From assembly GCA_963806015.1 (NCBI GenBank), contig CAWDWM010000001.1:62001-126000 (forward strand): a stretch of 64,000 bases of DNA. The letters are read 5' to 3'. Shown here piece by piece: positions 49,911-58,728 of this stretch (position 1 is the first letter of the stretch; the number at the start of each line of letters is the position of its first letter). Origin of the DNA: JAOPZW01 sp963806015 (lineage in GTDB: Bacteria; Actinomycetota; Thermoleophilia; Solirubrobacterales; Solirubrobacteraceae). Below the pieces are notes generated by a model. The model did no database searches. It saw nothing but the letters and a program-made list of their open reading frames with translations, and had not been told where the DNA came from. The translations under genes and the position numbers were made by a program.

Positions 49911-50593
49911 ACGGCAGCCCCCGAGCGCGCGGCAACCAGCTCGGACAGCCACGCGCGCCAGGCGTCGACGCCCTCGCCCGTGCGCGCGCTGACGAGCATC
50001 CGCTCCACGTCGGGATGGACGGCGTCGAGGTTGTGCAGGAAGCGCTCGAGGTCGACCTCGAGGTGGGGCATCAGATCGAGCTTGTTGACGAGCACGAGGT
50101 CGCACGTGCGGAACATCAGCGGGTACTTCAGCGGCTTGTCCTCGCCCTCGGTCACCGAGGACACCATCACGCGGGCGTCCTCGCCGACGTGGAACTCTGC
50201 CGGGCACACGAGGTTGCCCACGTTCTCGATGATCAGCAGGTCGATGTCGTGCAGCGGCAGCGCGGGCAGCGCGGAGCGCACCATGTTGGCGTCGAGGTGG
50301 CATTCGCCGCCGAAGCCCGGGTCGGTGTTGAGCTGGGTGACCGGGACGTGCAGGCTCGCGAGCCGGTCGGCGTCCATCGACCCCTGCACGTCGCCCTCGA
50401 GCACGCCGACGCGGACCCCGTCGATCCCGTCGGCGAGCAGCGCCTCCAGCAGCGTGGTCTTGCCCGCTCCCGGCGAGCTCATCAGGTTGATGACGGTGAC
50501 GCCGTGGGCGTCGAAGTCGGCGCGGTTGGCACGGGCGATCGTGTTGTTGGCGTCCAGCGCGTCCTCGACGACCCTGACCTTCACGCGGTGCAT
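49907..50593 (-). CDS. hypB: HypB, GTPase for nickel insertion
   Basis: A 228-residue G3E GTPase. P-loop NLMSSPGAGKTTLLEALL, then GVLEGDVQGSMDADR and IIENVGNLVCPAEF with the conserved metal-binding Cys, and LVNKLDLMPH for guanine. There is no His-rich nickel-storage N-terminus. It works with HypA to insert Ni into the large subunit. It overlaps hypA by 13 nt. Confidence 0.95.
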   Translation of the reverse strand: MHRVKVRVVEDALDANNTIARANRADFDAHGVTVINLMSSPGAGKTTLLEALLADGIDGVRVGVLEGDVQGSMDADRLASLHVPVTQLNTDPGFGGECHLDANMVRSALPALPLHDIDLLIIENVGNLVCPAEFHVGEDARVMVSSVTEGEDKPLKYPLMFRTCDLVLVNKLDLMPHLEVDLERFLHNLDAVHPDVERMLVSARTGEGVDAWRAWLSELVAARSGAAV

Positions 50594-50934
50594 GCCGGCT
50601 CCTGTTCCTCGACGTCGATGGATTCCACCAGAAACTCCTCCCCGCTGATCACCCTCGCGCCGGCGGCGCCGCAGGCCGAGCAGCGGAAGTCGATCTCGTC
50701 GAGCTCCCATTCGTGGCCGCAGTCGCAGCGCAGGCGCGCCGGGACGAGTTCCTGCTCCAGGCGCGCGCCCTCGCACAGCGTGCCGCGCGCGACGTGCTCG
50801 AAGTAGAACTGCAGCGACGCGGGCACGACCTGGCGCAGGTGGCCCACCGTCAGGTACACCGCGGTCACGCGCCGGCCGGCGGCGTGGCGCTCGACGGTGT
50901 CGATGACGGCGCTGGCGAGGGAGAGCTCGTGCAC
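50581..50934 (-). CDS. hypA: HypA, nickel chaperone
   Basis: A 117-residue protein starting VHELSLASAVIDTV (His2 binds Ni). CDCGHEWELDEIDFRCSACG supplies the two CxxC pairs of the zinc site. The GTG at 50934 gives the obligatory M/V-H-E-x-S start. Confidence 0.94.
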   Translation of the reverse strand: MHELSLASAVIDTVERHAAGRRVTAVYLTVGHLRQVVPASLQFYFEHVARGTLCEGARLEQELVPARLRCDCGHEWELDEIDFRCSACGAAGARVISGEEFLVESIDVEEQEPACTA

Positions 50935-50944
50935 GGCTCCGCGC

Positions 50945-51457
50945 TCACGCGGCGGGCGCGACCTCGGCCCGGAGGGTCGCGATCGTCGAATCGACGAGGT
51001 CCACAGCCCCGTCGACCGCGGCGCTGACGTGGTCGCTGAGGCCGAGGCCCATCTCCTCGACCTCCGCCGGCTCGCAGGCGATGACGACGACCTTGCCCGG
51101 CCACCCGCCCACGGCGCGCACGAAGCGCAGCACGGTCTGGGGGTCCATGGCGTGCGGGTCGAGCATCTCGCCGTCCTCGATGCCGGCCGCGATGTCGGCC
51201 TCGTCGGGCTCCATGACGTAGAGCGTGCCGGGCTCGCCGCCCTGCCGGCTGACGTCGACGAGGACCAGCGCGTCATAGCCGCGCATGACCTCGTAGGCGA
51301 GGTCGAGCCCGCCGGTGGCGAAGTCGCCCACGCTGACGCCTGAGGGCAGTTCGCGGGCCTGCAGGCGCTCGATGACCGCGCCACCGAAGCCGTCGTCGCG
51401 CAGCCACGCGTTGCCGATGCCGGCCACGAGGATCTGCTTCTCGGTCGGCTGCCTCAT
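50945..51457 (-). CDS. Hydrogenase maturation protease (HyaD/HybD family)
   Basis: A 170-residue endopeptidase that removes the C-terminal tail of the large subunit after nickel insertion. VAGIGNAWLRDDGFG contains the first metal-binding acid, DALVLVDVS the second, and LSDHVSAAVD the His. The ATG at 51457 overlaps the upstream stop (ATGA). The encoded HhyL has a matching 15-residue tail after its last Cys motif. Confidence 0.9.
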   Translation of the reverse strand: MRQPTEKQILVAGIGNAWLRDDGFGGAVIERLQARELPSGVSVGDFATGGLDLAYEVMRGYDALVLVDVSRQGGEPGTLYVMEPDEADIAAGIEDGEMLDPHAMDPQTVLRFVRAVGGWPGKVVVIACEPAEVEEMGLGLSDHVSAAVDGAVDLVDSTIATLRAEVAPAA

Positions 51458-52560
51458 GTCTGGCACACCTCCAGCTCGCCGGTGAAGAAGAAGAGGAAGC
51501 GCCCGGTCTCGCGCATCAGCTGCTGGCCGGGATCGTCGTCGACGGTCACGCCGAAGTAGAGCTTCTCGTCGTAGTCGAAGTAGATGCGCTCGAGCGTGGC
51601 GATCCGGCCGTTGAGGATCTGGTCATAGGGATCGGAGCGGTGCTCGAGGCGCAGCACGACCTTGTCGCCCAGCCGGTAGGTGATGCCGTCGACGTCGACC
51701 TGCGTCTCGCCGGGCGGCTCGGCGTGCGGCGGCGCGGGATCGGAGAGCACGGTCCGCCCGTGCAGGGCGAAGATGTCCTCGGGCGTGGCGGCGGCGGCGC
51801 GGGCGACCATCTCGCGCACGGCCGGGTCGGCCGCGGAGATCGCCGCGCGCTCGTCGTCCGAGAGGGCGAGGACGTGCAGCAGCAGCGCCTCCTCGATCTC
51901 GGTGCCATCGAAGAGGTCGCCGCGGCTCTCGGGGGCGAGCTTGGGATGGTCGGGCAGCATGATCGCCGCACCGAGCAGCGCGTCGTCGGCGTCGGTCGCG
52001 AGGACCGGGAAGGTGTTGACGCTCTCCACGTCGGTCGCCTCCAGCGGCGAGACGAAGCGCCCGCCCTCGAGCCTGAGGACCGGGTGCGTGGAGAGCAGGC
52101 TCGCGGCCAGCGCGCCGGCGCGGTCCAGGCCCTCGGCCACCGGCGTGGTGTTGTGCACGCAGAGCATCACGCGCCAGCGGCCGTCGCCCAGGTCATCGGC
52201 CGACATCCGCACGCGTCCGTGCAGGGCCCCGTGCTCGAACGGCTCCACGTGCGGCGACCCAGCCAGGTCGGCGAGGGTGCGCCCCGGCGCCTCGAGGCGC
52301 CGCGGCACCGCCTGGTGGGTGTCCCCCGCGCCCTGCAGGAAGCGCACCTCACCGGTCAGCAGCGCATCACCGTCGGCGCGCGCGATGCCCTGCATCCGCA
52401 GCCTGTCGAAGGTGCTCGGGGTCGACTGCGCATAGACCGGCGGGTAGACGATCCCGAACGGGGTCGGCGTCGCGTTCTTGGTTGCGCCCGGCGTGTACGG
52501 ATAGAGCGCGTAGCCCTCGTACAACAGCGTGCCGAGCAGCTCCTCGAGGCCGGGATCCAT
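51454..52560 (-). CDS. Conserved hydrogenase-operon protein, unknown function
   Basis: A 368-residue soluble protein starting MDPGLEELLGTLLYEGYALY. It has no membrane segment and no Cys cluster. Regions such as LYPYTPGATKNATPTPFGIVYP and the C-terminal GDKVVLRLEHRSDPYDQIL look conserved rather than random. Its place between DUF6084-like and protease genes, with 4-nt coupling to the protease, makes a maturation or assembly role likely; the activity is unknown. Confidence 0.7.
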   Translation of the reverse strand: MDPGLEELLGTLLYEGYALYPYTPGATKNATPTPFGIVYPPVYAQSTPSTFDRLRMQGIARADGDALLTGEVRFLQGAGDTHQAVPRRLEAPGRTLADLAGSPHVEPFEHGALHGRVRMSADDLGDGRWRVMLCVHNTTPVAEGLDRAGALAASLLSTHPVLRLEGGRFVSPLEATDVESVNTFPVLATDADDALLGAAIMLPDHPKLAPESRGDLFDGTEIEEALLLHVLALSDDERAAISAADPAVREMVARAAAATPEDIFALHGRTVLSDPAPPHAEPPGETQVDVDGITYRLGDKVVLRLEHRSDPYDQILNGRIATLERIYFDYDEKLYFGVTVDDDPGQQLMRETGRFLFFFTGELEVCQT

Positions 52561-52561
52561 G

Positions 52562-53227
52562 TCAGCCCTCCTGCTCCAGCAGCGAGGCGACGCAGGCGTC
52601 GTAGGACGGCAGCCCCAGCCGGGTCTTGCGACGACCGAGCTCGGCGACCGTATCTGCGTGCAGCCGCACCCAGCCGCCGTTGGGGTAGTGGTGGAGCATC
52701 ATCTCCCGCCACGTCGCCACGGGCATGCGCCAGTCCGCCGAGCACGTCCACGGGATGAGCACCACCTGCACCTGCCCGGCGTCGCCGCGGTGCAGCACCG
52801 AGCCGGTGAAGTGGAAGCTCAGCGGCACCTCGCCATCCGGCACGTTGTAGAGGTACTTGGACGCCGCGAGCTCGAGGTCATAGGTGCACGGCATGGGCAG
52901 CGTGAAGGTCGTCTCGCCGGTGAAGCTCGGCACGAGCGTGCTGACCTGCGACCACACGAAGCTCTTCGTGGTCGCCGCCCAGCGCTCGGGCGCGCCGAAG
53001 AGCTCGACGAGGGCCTCCCTGGTCTGGTCGTCATAGCTGCGGCGCGCGGGGTCGATGTTGATCTGGGCGGTCAGCGCGATGGTGAAGACCTCGCGACCTG
53101 ACGTCTCGGTCACGCCGAGGGCGAACGACAGCGTCGGGGCGACGGCATCGGGCACCCACGTGACGTCGTACACCCGGAACTCGGGCGCGATGCGCGCTGC
53201 AGCGACGGTCTCGGCCTCGCCGCTCAT
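52562..53227 (-). CDS. DUF6084-like hydrogenase-operon protein
   Basis: A 221-residue protein starting MSGEAETVAAARIAPEFRV. It is beta-rich (LSFALGVTETSGREVFTIAL, VPLSFHFTGSVLH) and ends with a helical part (SYDACVASLLEQ). The pattern resembles DUF6084, seen beside group 1h hydrogenases in actinobacteria; the family name is from memory. The start overlaps the DUF5947-like stop (ATGA). Confidence 0.65.
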   Translation of the reverse strand: MSGEAETVAAARIAPEFRVYDVTWVPDAVAPTLSFALGVTETSGREVFTIALTAQINIDPARRSYDDQTREALVELFGAPERWAATTKSFVWSQVSTLVPSFTGETTFTLPMPCTYDLELAASKYLYNVPDGEVPLSFHFTGSVLHRGDAGQVQVVLIPWTCSADWRMPVATWREMMLHHYPNGGWVRLHADTVAELGRRKTRLGLPSYDACVASLLEQEG

Positions 53228-53871
53228 GCGGCGCTCCGGGCGTCGGGGAGCCGCGCGAAGAACGCGTCGACCGCGTTCTGGACGGCATCCCCGCCGGAGA
53301 TCCCCTCCCAGCCGGCCTTGATCATCCCCACCAGCTCGTAGCAGCGGTCGATCGGCACGATCGCGTGGACCGGCGGGTCGGCGAGCCGGTTGACGATCAG
53401 CGCCTCGACCTCGGGGGCGAGGTCGGCGAGGATCGGATTGGCCGCCACCAGCTCGTTCCACGCCGCCAGGTAGAGCTCGCACTCGGTCGCCCCCGCCGGG
53501 CTGGGATAGAGCGCCACGACGCCGTCCGCCACCTCGCTGACGAAGAAGAACGCGAGGCCGATCGGGATCTGGAACTGCGCCCAGAGCTCGTCGGAGAGGG
53601 TGAAGTCCTCCAGGCGCAGCGTCCGCGTCCCGGTCGGGCGCAGGTCGTCCTCGCCGGTGCGCATGGCACAGCACGGCTCGCAGGCACACAGGATCCGGCG
53701 CTCGCGGACGTGCAGCAGGTGGCGGTGGTCCTCGGACATCCGCGCGCCGCAGAGGTCGCAGCGCGCGCCGGCGGACGCGGGCGCCGGCGCGGGCGCCGAC
53801 TGCGGGCGCGTCATGCGCCGCAGGCGCGCGACGACCTCCGCGTTGGGCGTCCCCGGCGGCGGCCCGCTCAC
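53224..53871 (-). CDS. DUF5947-like zinc-ribbon protein of the hydrogenase operon
   Basis: A 215-residue protein. ARCDLCGARMSEDHRHLLHV and ILCACEPCCAMR form a probable zinc- or Fe-S-binding Cys/His cluster; the rest (LPDARSAA end) is a helical domain. It resembles DUF5947, again from memory. The GTG start overlaps the upstream stop (GTGA). It may help assemble or connect the hydrogenase. Confidence 0.65.
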   Translation of the reverse strand: MSGPPPGTPNAEVVARLRRMTRPQSAPAPAPASAGARCDLCGARMSEDHRHLLHVRERRILCACEPCCAMRTGEDDLRPTGTRTLRLEDFTLSDELWAQFQIPIGLAFFFVSEVADGVVALYPSPAGATECELYLAAWNELVAANPILADLAPEVEALIVNRLADPPVHAIVPIDRCYELVGMIKAGWEGISGGDAVQNAVDAFFARLPDARSAA

Positions 53872-54770
53872 GGTGCCAGCGCCACCTTCACCTCCGAGCC
53901 CGCGCGGCCGAGCAGCGGCACCGGCTCGAGCTGGGCCTGCTCGGAGCCCAGCGCGCGCCCGGCGCGCGGCAGGTCGTAGCCGCGCCCGCAGCGCGCGCAG
54001 GTGAGGATCTCGCCGCTGAGCGCCGCGTCGCCGAGCCCGGCGCCACAGCCCGCGCAGGCGCTGCGGTACGCCAGCAGCGTCCCGTCGACGTTGGCGACGA
54101 TCAGCTCGGCGCCGCGCAGCGACACGGTGCGCAGCTCGCCGGGCGCCACGTCCCCGGCGCGGTCCAGCGCCATCCACGTCGGGGTCGGGGCCGGACCGCC
54201 GTTGGGCATCTGGATCTGGAGCAGCCCGGGCGACGGGGCGATCCCGCGCGCCGGCGCCGCGGCGACGCCCTCGACCTCCAGGCCCGCCAGATCGGGAGCC
54301 GCCTCGTCGAGCGCCTCCTTGATCGCCAGCTCGAGCGTCGCGGCCGAGGCCGGGCATCCCTCGCAGTGCCCCACCAGGCGCAGGTGGGCGACGCCGTCCT
54401 GCAGCCCGAGCAGCTCGACGTCGCCGCCATGGGACTCCATGTACGGACGCACCGTGGCGAGCGCCTCGCGCACCCGTGTCTCGAGGTCGATCGGGTAGAG
54501 GTCGTGGATGAGCAGCAGGCTCGCGACGACGCCGTCCTCCACGAGCCGGTCGTGGATCTCCTGGCCGGCGGGACCGGCGGCCTGGAGCGTCTCGACCATC
54601 CGCCGCAGGCCCTCGCCGTAGAGCTCGACGATCGCCCCGACAAGATCCTCGGCGACCGCGCGCGCGTGGCCGTCGTCGAGCGCTTCGAGGGCCTCGGTCA
54701 GCTCCTGGACCCGCGCCAGGTGCCGCTCGGAGTCGAGCGGCACCCTGTCGGTTGCGGGCTCGGCGGCCAT
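53868..54770 (-). CDS. NifU-domain protein with Rieske-like Cys-pair domain (HhyE/HucE-like)
   Basis: A 300-residue protein. A helical N-terminus is followed by a NifU C-terminal domain (ESHGGDVELLGL, then CEGCPASAATLELAI) and a C-terminal Rieske-fold domain. There the usual CxH/CxxH ligands are replaced by CAGC and CARC, giving four Cys. Equivalent Fe-S proteins (HhyE/HucE) are needed for actinobacterial high-affinity hydrogenases and are thought to pass on electrons. The start overlaps the hhyL stop (TGATG). Confidence 0.8.
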   Translation of the reverse strand: MAAEPATDRVPLDSERHLARVQELTEALEALDDGHARAVAEDLVGAIVELYGEGLRRMVETLQAAGPAGQEIHDRLVEDGVVASLLLIHDLYPIDLETRVREALATVRPYMESHGGDVELLGLQDGVAHLRLVGHCEGCPASAATLELAIKEALDEAAPDLAGLEVEGVAAAPARGIAPSPGLLQIQMPNGGPAPTPTWMALDRAGDVAPGELRTVSLRGAELIVANVDGTLLAYRSACAGCGAGLGDAALSGEILTCARCGRGYDLPRAGRALGSEQAQLEPVPLLGRAGSEVKVALAP

Positions 54771-56545
54771 CAGCAGAGGCCCGTGGGGCGATGCACGACC
54801 TTTCGCACCCGGCCCGCCCCGGTGTACATGTGCACGCCGCACGGCAGGCACGGGTCGAACGATCGCACCGCCCGCATGATGTCCACGCCCTTGAAGTTCT
54901 CCGGGCCGTTCTCCTCGAAGATCGGCGTGTTCTGCACCGAGTCCTCGTAGGGGCCCGGAGTGCCGTAGACGTCGCGCGGGTTGGCGTTCCACGGGGTGGG
55001 CGGATAGGGCTGGTAGTTGGCGATCTTGCCCTCGCGGATGACCATGTGGTGCGAGAGCACGCCGCGCGCCGCCTCGTGGAAGCCGACGCTCACCGCCTCC
55101 TCGGGGACCTTGAAGTCAGACCAGCTCTTGGTCCGCCCCGCGCGCACCTCGACCAGCGCCTTCTCCAGGCAGTGCAGCCCGACCAGCGCCGAGTAGGCCT
55201 GGTGGTAGGAGCGCGCGCGGTCGCGCTCGATGGCGTTGGACTTCTCGGGGATGTGCCACTCGAGCTCCATCTCGGGCATGCCCGCGGTCTTGGGCAGCAC
55301 CATCTGCAGGCTGTGGCCCGTCGCCTTGAGATAGCCGATGTCGACGAGGCCCGCCTTCGCCGTCACCCACTGGCGCGCGAACGGGCCGCCGCCGGTGTCA
55401 CAGGCCACGTAGGTGTCGTTGCGCTTGTCGTACATGCGCGGCGAGACGACCCAGCTGTATTTGTCGGCCCAGTCGCGCTTCTGTGGCTTGGGCAGCGTCA
55501 CCTTGTTCCACGGGTGGCGCTTGTCGACGGGGTTGCCGAGCGGGTCCTGGGTGACGAAGGTCTCTTCGCCGGCCCAGTCGTCGAAGTACGACGAGCCCAG
55601 CAGGATCCGCATCGCCAGGTTGATCTCGACGAGGTCCGTCGTGATGAGCTCACCCTTGAAGACGAGGCCCGGCGTGATGTAACGCTGCCGGCCCCACTCA
55701 CCCATGTTGCGGTAGGTGTAGTCGACGTAGTCGGGGTTGTCGAAGCAGCCCCAGCAGACGAGGTCGGTGTCGCGGTAGCCGACCATGTCGTAACCCGGCA
55801 ACTCCCGCAGGAAGAAGTCGTACAGGTCGTCGTGCATCGGCACCGTGCGCTTGACGTACTCCATGTAGCGCATGAGCCGCACGTAGTAGTCGGTGCAGGT
55901 CTGGTGCGTGATATGGGCGCTGACGCCGCCCGGCATGATCGTCGAGGGGTGGGTGTGGCGCCCGCCGAACAGGCAGTACATCTCGCGCGTGTAGCGCGCC
56001 ACCTGCAGCGTCTCCAGGTAGAAGGAGCCGGTGAACGGGTTCAGCGCCCGCATGATGTCGGCGATCGTCTTGTAGCCGTGGATGTCGCCATGCGGCGACG
56101 AGGTCTCCTCGGCCTTCTTGAGCAGCGTCGGGTTGGTCTCCTTGACCATCTGCTCACAGAAGTCCACGTTGGCCATGCAGTCGTTGAAGATCGCGTGGTC
56201 GAACATGAAGTCCGCCGACTCGGCCAGGTTGTAGGCGTAGTCGCCCAGCTTGGGCGGCTTGACGCCATAGGCCATGTTCTGGTTCAGGCACGAGCACGTG
56301 CAGTGGTTGTCACCACAGATGCCGCAGATGCGGCTGGTGATGAAGTGCGCGTCGCGCGGATCGATCCCCTTCATGAAGATGTCGAACCCACGGAAGACCA
56401 TCGAGGTCGAGTAGCACTTCATGACCTGGTGGTTGGTGAAGTCGATCTCGGTGTGGATGCCCAGCGACCCGACGATGCGGGTGATGGGGTCCCACGACAT
56501 CTCCTTGACGACGACCTTCTGCTCCTGGGGTGTCTCAACGGCCAT
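54770..56545 (-). CDS. hhyL: [NiFe]-hydrogenase large subunit, group 1h type
   Basis: A 591-residue catalytic subunit. L1 motif RICGICGDNHC and L2 motif DPCLPCGVHMYTG hold the four Ni-Fe Cys ligands. A 15-residue tail (ending RPTGLC) after the L2 His would be cut by the operon-encoded protease. Sequence style and the partner genes match the O2-insensitive high-affinity uptake enzymes that oxidise atmospheric H2. The hhyS stop lies 12 nt upstream. Confidence 0.93.
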   Translation of the reverse strand: MAVETPQEQKVVVKEMSWDPITRIVGSLGIHTEIDFTNHQVMKCYSTSMVFRGFDIFMKGIDPRDAHFITSRICGICGDNHCTCSCLNQNMAYGVKPPKLGDYAYNLAESADFMFDHAIFNDCMANVDFCEQMVKETNPTLLKKAEETSSPHGDIHGYKTIADIMRALNPFTGSFYLETLQVARYTREMYCLFGGRHTHPSTIMPGGVSAHITHQTCTDYYVRLMRYMEYVKRTVPMHDDLYDFFLRELPGYDMVGYRDTDLVCWGCFDNPDYVDYTYRNMGEWGRQRYITPGLVFKGELITTDLVEINLAMRILLGSSYFDDWAGEETFVTQDPLGNPVDKRHPWNKVTLPKPQKRDWADKYSWVVSPRMYDKRNDTYVACDTGGGPFARQWVTAKAGLVDIGYLKATGHSLQMVLPKTAGMPEMELEWHIPEKSNAIERDRARSYHQAYSALVGLHCLEKALVEVRAGRTKSWSDFKVPEEAVSVGFHEAARGVLSHHMVIREGKIANYQPYPPTPWNANPRDVYGTPGPYEDSVQNTPIFEENGPENFKGVDIMRAVRSFDPCLPCGVHMYTGAGRVRKVVHRPTGLC

Positions 56546-56557
56546 GATCGATCCTCC

Positions 56558-57622
56558 TCACCAGCGCTTCGCGTAGCCGGTGGTGAGCTCGCGCCCTGGC
56601 TTGCGCCACTCCGGCTCCCTGTCGTACTTCGTCTTGATGTTGCGGCTGCGGAAGAACTTCAGGAGCGGGCCGTAGCTGAAACGCACCGTGTTGGCCTGCA
56701 TGTTGCCCCACTGGTCGGGGTCCATGAAGGGCATGTACTTGTCGGGGAAGCCGGGCATGGTGCAGGCCATGCAGATGCCGCCCACGTTGGGACAGCCGCC
56801 GATGCCGTTCACCCACCCGCGGACGGGCACGTTGCAGCGCACCACCGGTCCCTTGCAGCCGAGCTTGACCAGGCAGCGCGGGTCGTCGCCGTACTCCGTG
56901 GCGAACTGACCCTGCTCGGTGTAGCCGGCCCGGTTGCAGCTCTCGCGGGTCGTCCGCTCGAACAGCCACTTCGGCCGCAGCTGGTCGTCGAGCTCGGGCG
57001 CCGGCGCCAGGCCGCCGAGGTGCAGCACGAGGTAGAGCAGCGTCTCGGTCATGTTGTCGGGCTGCGCGGGGCAGCCCGGGATGCACACGACGGGCAGCCC
57101 GGCCTTGGACTTCCACTTCCAGCCCAGGTAGTCGGGCAGGCCCATCGCCCCGGTCGGGTTGTTCTTCATGGCGGGGATGCCGCCGTAGGTCGCGCACGTC
57201 CCGATCGCGACGACCGCCGCCGCCTTGTTGGCCAGCCGGTCGACCCACTCGTTCGTCGTGATGGGCTGGCCGTTGGCGGGATTGACGCCGAAGCCGGTCC
57301 AGTGGCCCTCGCCGTTGATCTCCTCGTTGGGAATCGAGCCCTCGATGATCAACACGAACGGGTCGAGCTTGCCCTGCTCGGCGTCGAACCAGGCCTGGAT
57401 GTACTCCTGGCCCACCTCGTACGCGATCACCTGGTTGTGGATGACCACCCGCGGCATGCCGGGGATGACGCCCTGGATGATGTCCTCGAGGCTCGGGTTC
57501 GTCGCCGAGGTCATGGCCACGGAGTCGCCCTCACAGGACAGCCCCGTGGTGACCCACAGGACATGAGCGGTGATCGCCTCCGTCTTCTCCTGTCCGGGTA
57601 CGAACTCGACTGTGCCTGACAT
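56558..57622 (-). CDS. hhyS: [NiFe]-hydrogenase small subunit, group 1h type
   Basis: A 354-residue electron-transfer subunit without a Tat signal. TTGLSCEGDSVAMTSATNPS has a Cys followed by Asp where CxxC is usual, the 3Cys-1Asp proximal cluster known from the Ralstonia actinobacterial-type enzyme. Further ligands lie in IGTCATYGG, PGCPAQPDN, CLVKLGC and GGCPNVGGICMACT. A strong GGAGG precedes the ATG at 57622. Confidence 0.93.
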   Translation of the reverse strand: MSGTVEFVPGQEKTEAITAHVLWVTTGLSCEGDSVAMTSATNPSLEDIIQGVIPGMPRVVIHNQVIAYEVGQEYIQAWFDAEQGKLDPFVLIIEGSIPNEEINGEGHWTGFGVNPANGQPITTNEWVDRLANKAAAVVAIGTCATYGGIPAMKNNPTGAMGLPDYLGWKWKSKAGLPVVCIPGCPAQPDNMTETLLYLVLHLGGLAPAPELDDQLRPKWLFERTTRESCNRAGYTEQGQFATEYGDDPRCLVKLGCKGPVVRCNVPVRGWVNGIGGCPNVGGICMACTMPGFPDKYMPFMDPDQWGNMQANTVRFSYGPLLKFFRSRNIKTKYDREPEWRKPGRELTTGYAKRW

Positions 57623-57642
57623 CGGTCCTCCTTGCTTCCCGT

Positions 57643-58728
57643 TCAACAGATACGGGGCAGTGGGTCGCCCACCAGTTGGTCCATCACCCGCTTGCCGCCG
57701 AACGCCGTCGCCACCAGGACCATCCCGGGCGGCTGCGTCTTGACCTCGCCGATCTCCACGGCGCGCTCGCAGCCCGGCACGGCGCGCAACGCATCCAGCG
57801 CCGCCTCGGCGCCCTCCGGCGCCACGAAGGCGACGAGCTTGCCCTCGTTGGCCACGTACATCGGGTCGATTCCGAGGATCTCCGCGGCGCCGGCCACCGC
57901 CGGGGCCACGGGCACGTCGCCCTCGCGCACGATCATCGCCACGCCGGAAGCCCGCGCCAGCTCGTTGAGCACCGAGGCCACGCCGCCGCGGGTGGCGTCG
58001 CGCAGGCAGCGCAGATGCTCCCCGGCGGCGTCGAGCAGCGCGTCGACCGCCGGCCACAGCGAGCACGTGTCCGACTCCACGGGCGCGTCGAGCTCGAACT
58101 CGCCGCGCGCGAGCATGATCGCCGTGCCGTGATCGCCGATCGTGCCCGAGACGAGGATGCGGTCGCCCGGGCGCAGGCTCGCCGGTGAGAGCTGCGCGCG
58201 CGGATCGAGCGCCCCGACGCCGGCGGTGCAGAGGTACATCTGGTCGGCGTGCCCGCGCTCGACGACCTTCGTGTCGCCGGCGACGACCTCGACGCCCGCG
58301 ACGGCCGCGGCCGTCGCGATCGCCTCGACCTCCGCGCGCAGGACGTCGGCCGGCAGGCCCTCCTCGAGCACCATCGAGAGGCTGAGCGCCTGGGGACGCG
58401 CGCCCGCCACGGCGAGGTCGTTGACGGTGCCGTTGACGGCCAGCTCACCGATCGACCCGCCGGGAAAGCGGATCGGCTTGACGACGAAGCTGTCGGTGGT
58501 GAGCGCGACCTGCACGCCGCCGATCGACACGGTGCCCGCGTCGGCCAGCGCCGCGAGCGCCGACGAGCCGAAGGCGGGCACGAAGAGACCTTCGATGAGC
58601 GTCTGCGTCGCCTTGCCGCCCGCGCCGTGGGCCATCGTGACCTGGGCATCCTTGAAGCGCGGGCGCTTGGCGCGCGCGGTCTCGATGATGCCGAGGACGC
58701 GCTCCTCACGATCGGAGGCGGTGGCCAG
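57643..58728 (-). CDS. hypE: HypE, carbamoyl dehydratase; probable CTG start
   Basis: A 361-residue PurM-like ATPase that turns the carbamoyl group on its C-terminal Cys into cyanide; the tail DPLPRIC supplies that Cys. MAHGAGGKATQTLIEG is the ATP-binding start of the domain, but family members carry about 30 residues before it, and the frame reads RVLGIIETARAKRPRFKDAQ there. The only start in that part is CTG at 58728, directly after the hypD stop and 8 nt after GGGAGG. The ATG at 58635 is the conventional alternative. Confidence 0.88.
   Translation of the reverse strand: MATASDREERVLGIIETARAKRPRFKDAQVTMAHGAGGKATQTLIEGLFVPAFGSSALAALADAGTVSIGGVQVALTTDSFVVKPIRFPGGSIGELAVNGTVNDLAVAGARPQALSLSMVLEEGLPADVLRAEVEAIATAAAVAGVEVVAGDTKVVERGHADQMYLCTAGVGALDPRAQLSPASLRPGDRILVSGTIGDHGTAIMLARGEFELDAPVESDTCSLWPAVDALLDAAGEHLRCLRDATRGGVASVLNELARASGVAMIVREGDVPVAPAVAGAAEILGIDPMYVANEGKLVAFVAPEGAEAALDALRAVPGCERAVEIGEVKTQPPGMVLVATAFGGKRVMDQLVGDPLPRIC

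Noticed and set aside
46444..49935. Single 1163-residue HypF-SIS fusion
   Set aside because: The frame upstream of 48693 is out of phase with the SIS protein, which has its own well-conserved frame and a GTGA junction to hypF.
54752..57619. 955-codon plus-strand frame opposite hhyL and hhyS
   Set aside because: Antisense to two clearly conserved hydrogenase genes; no domain recognisable.
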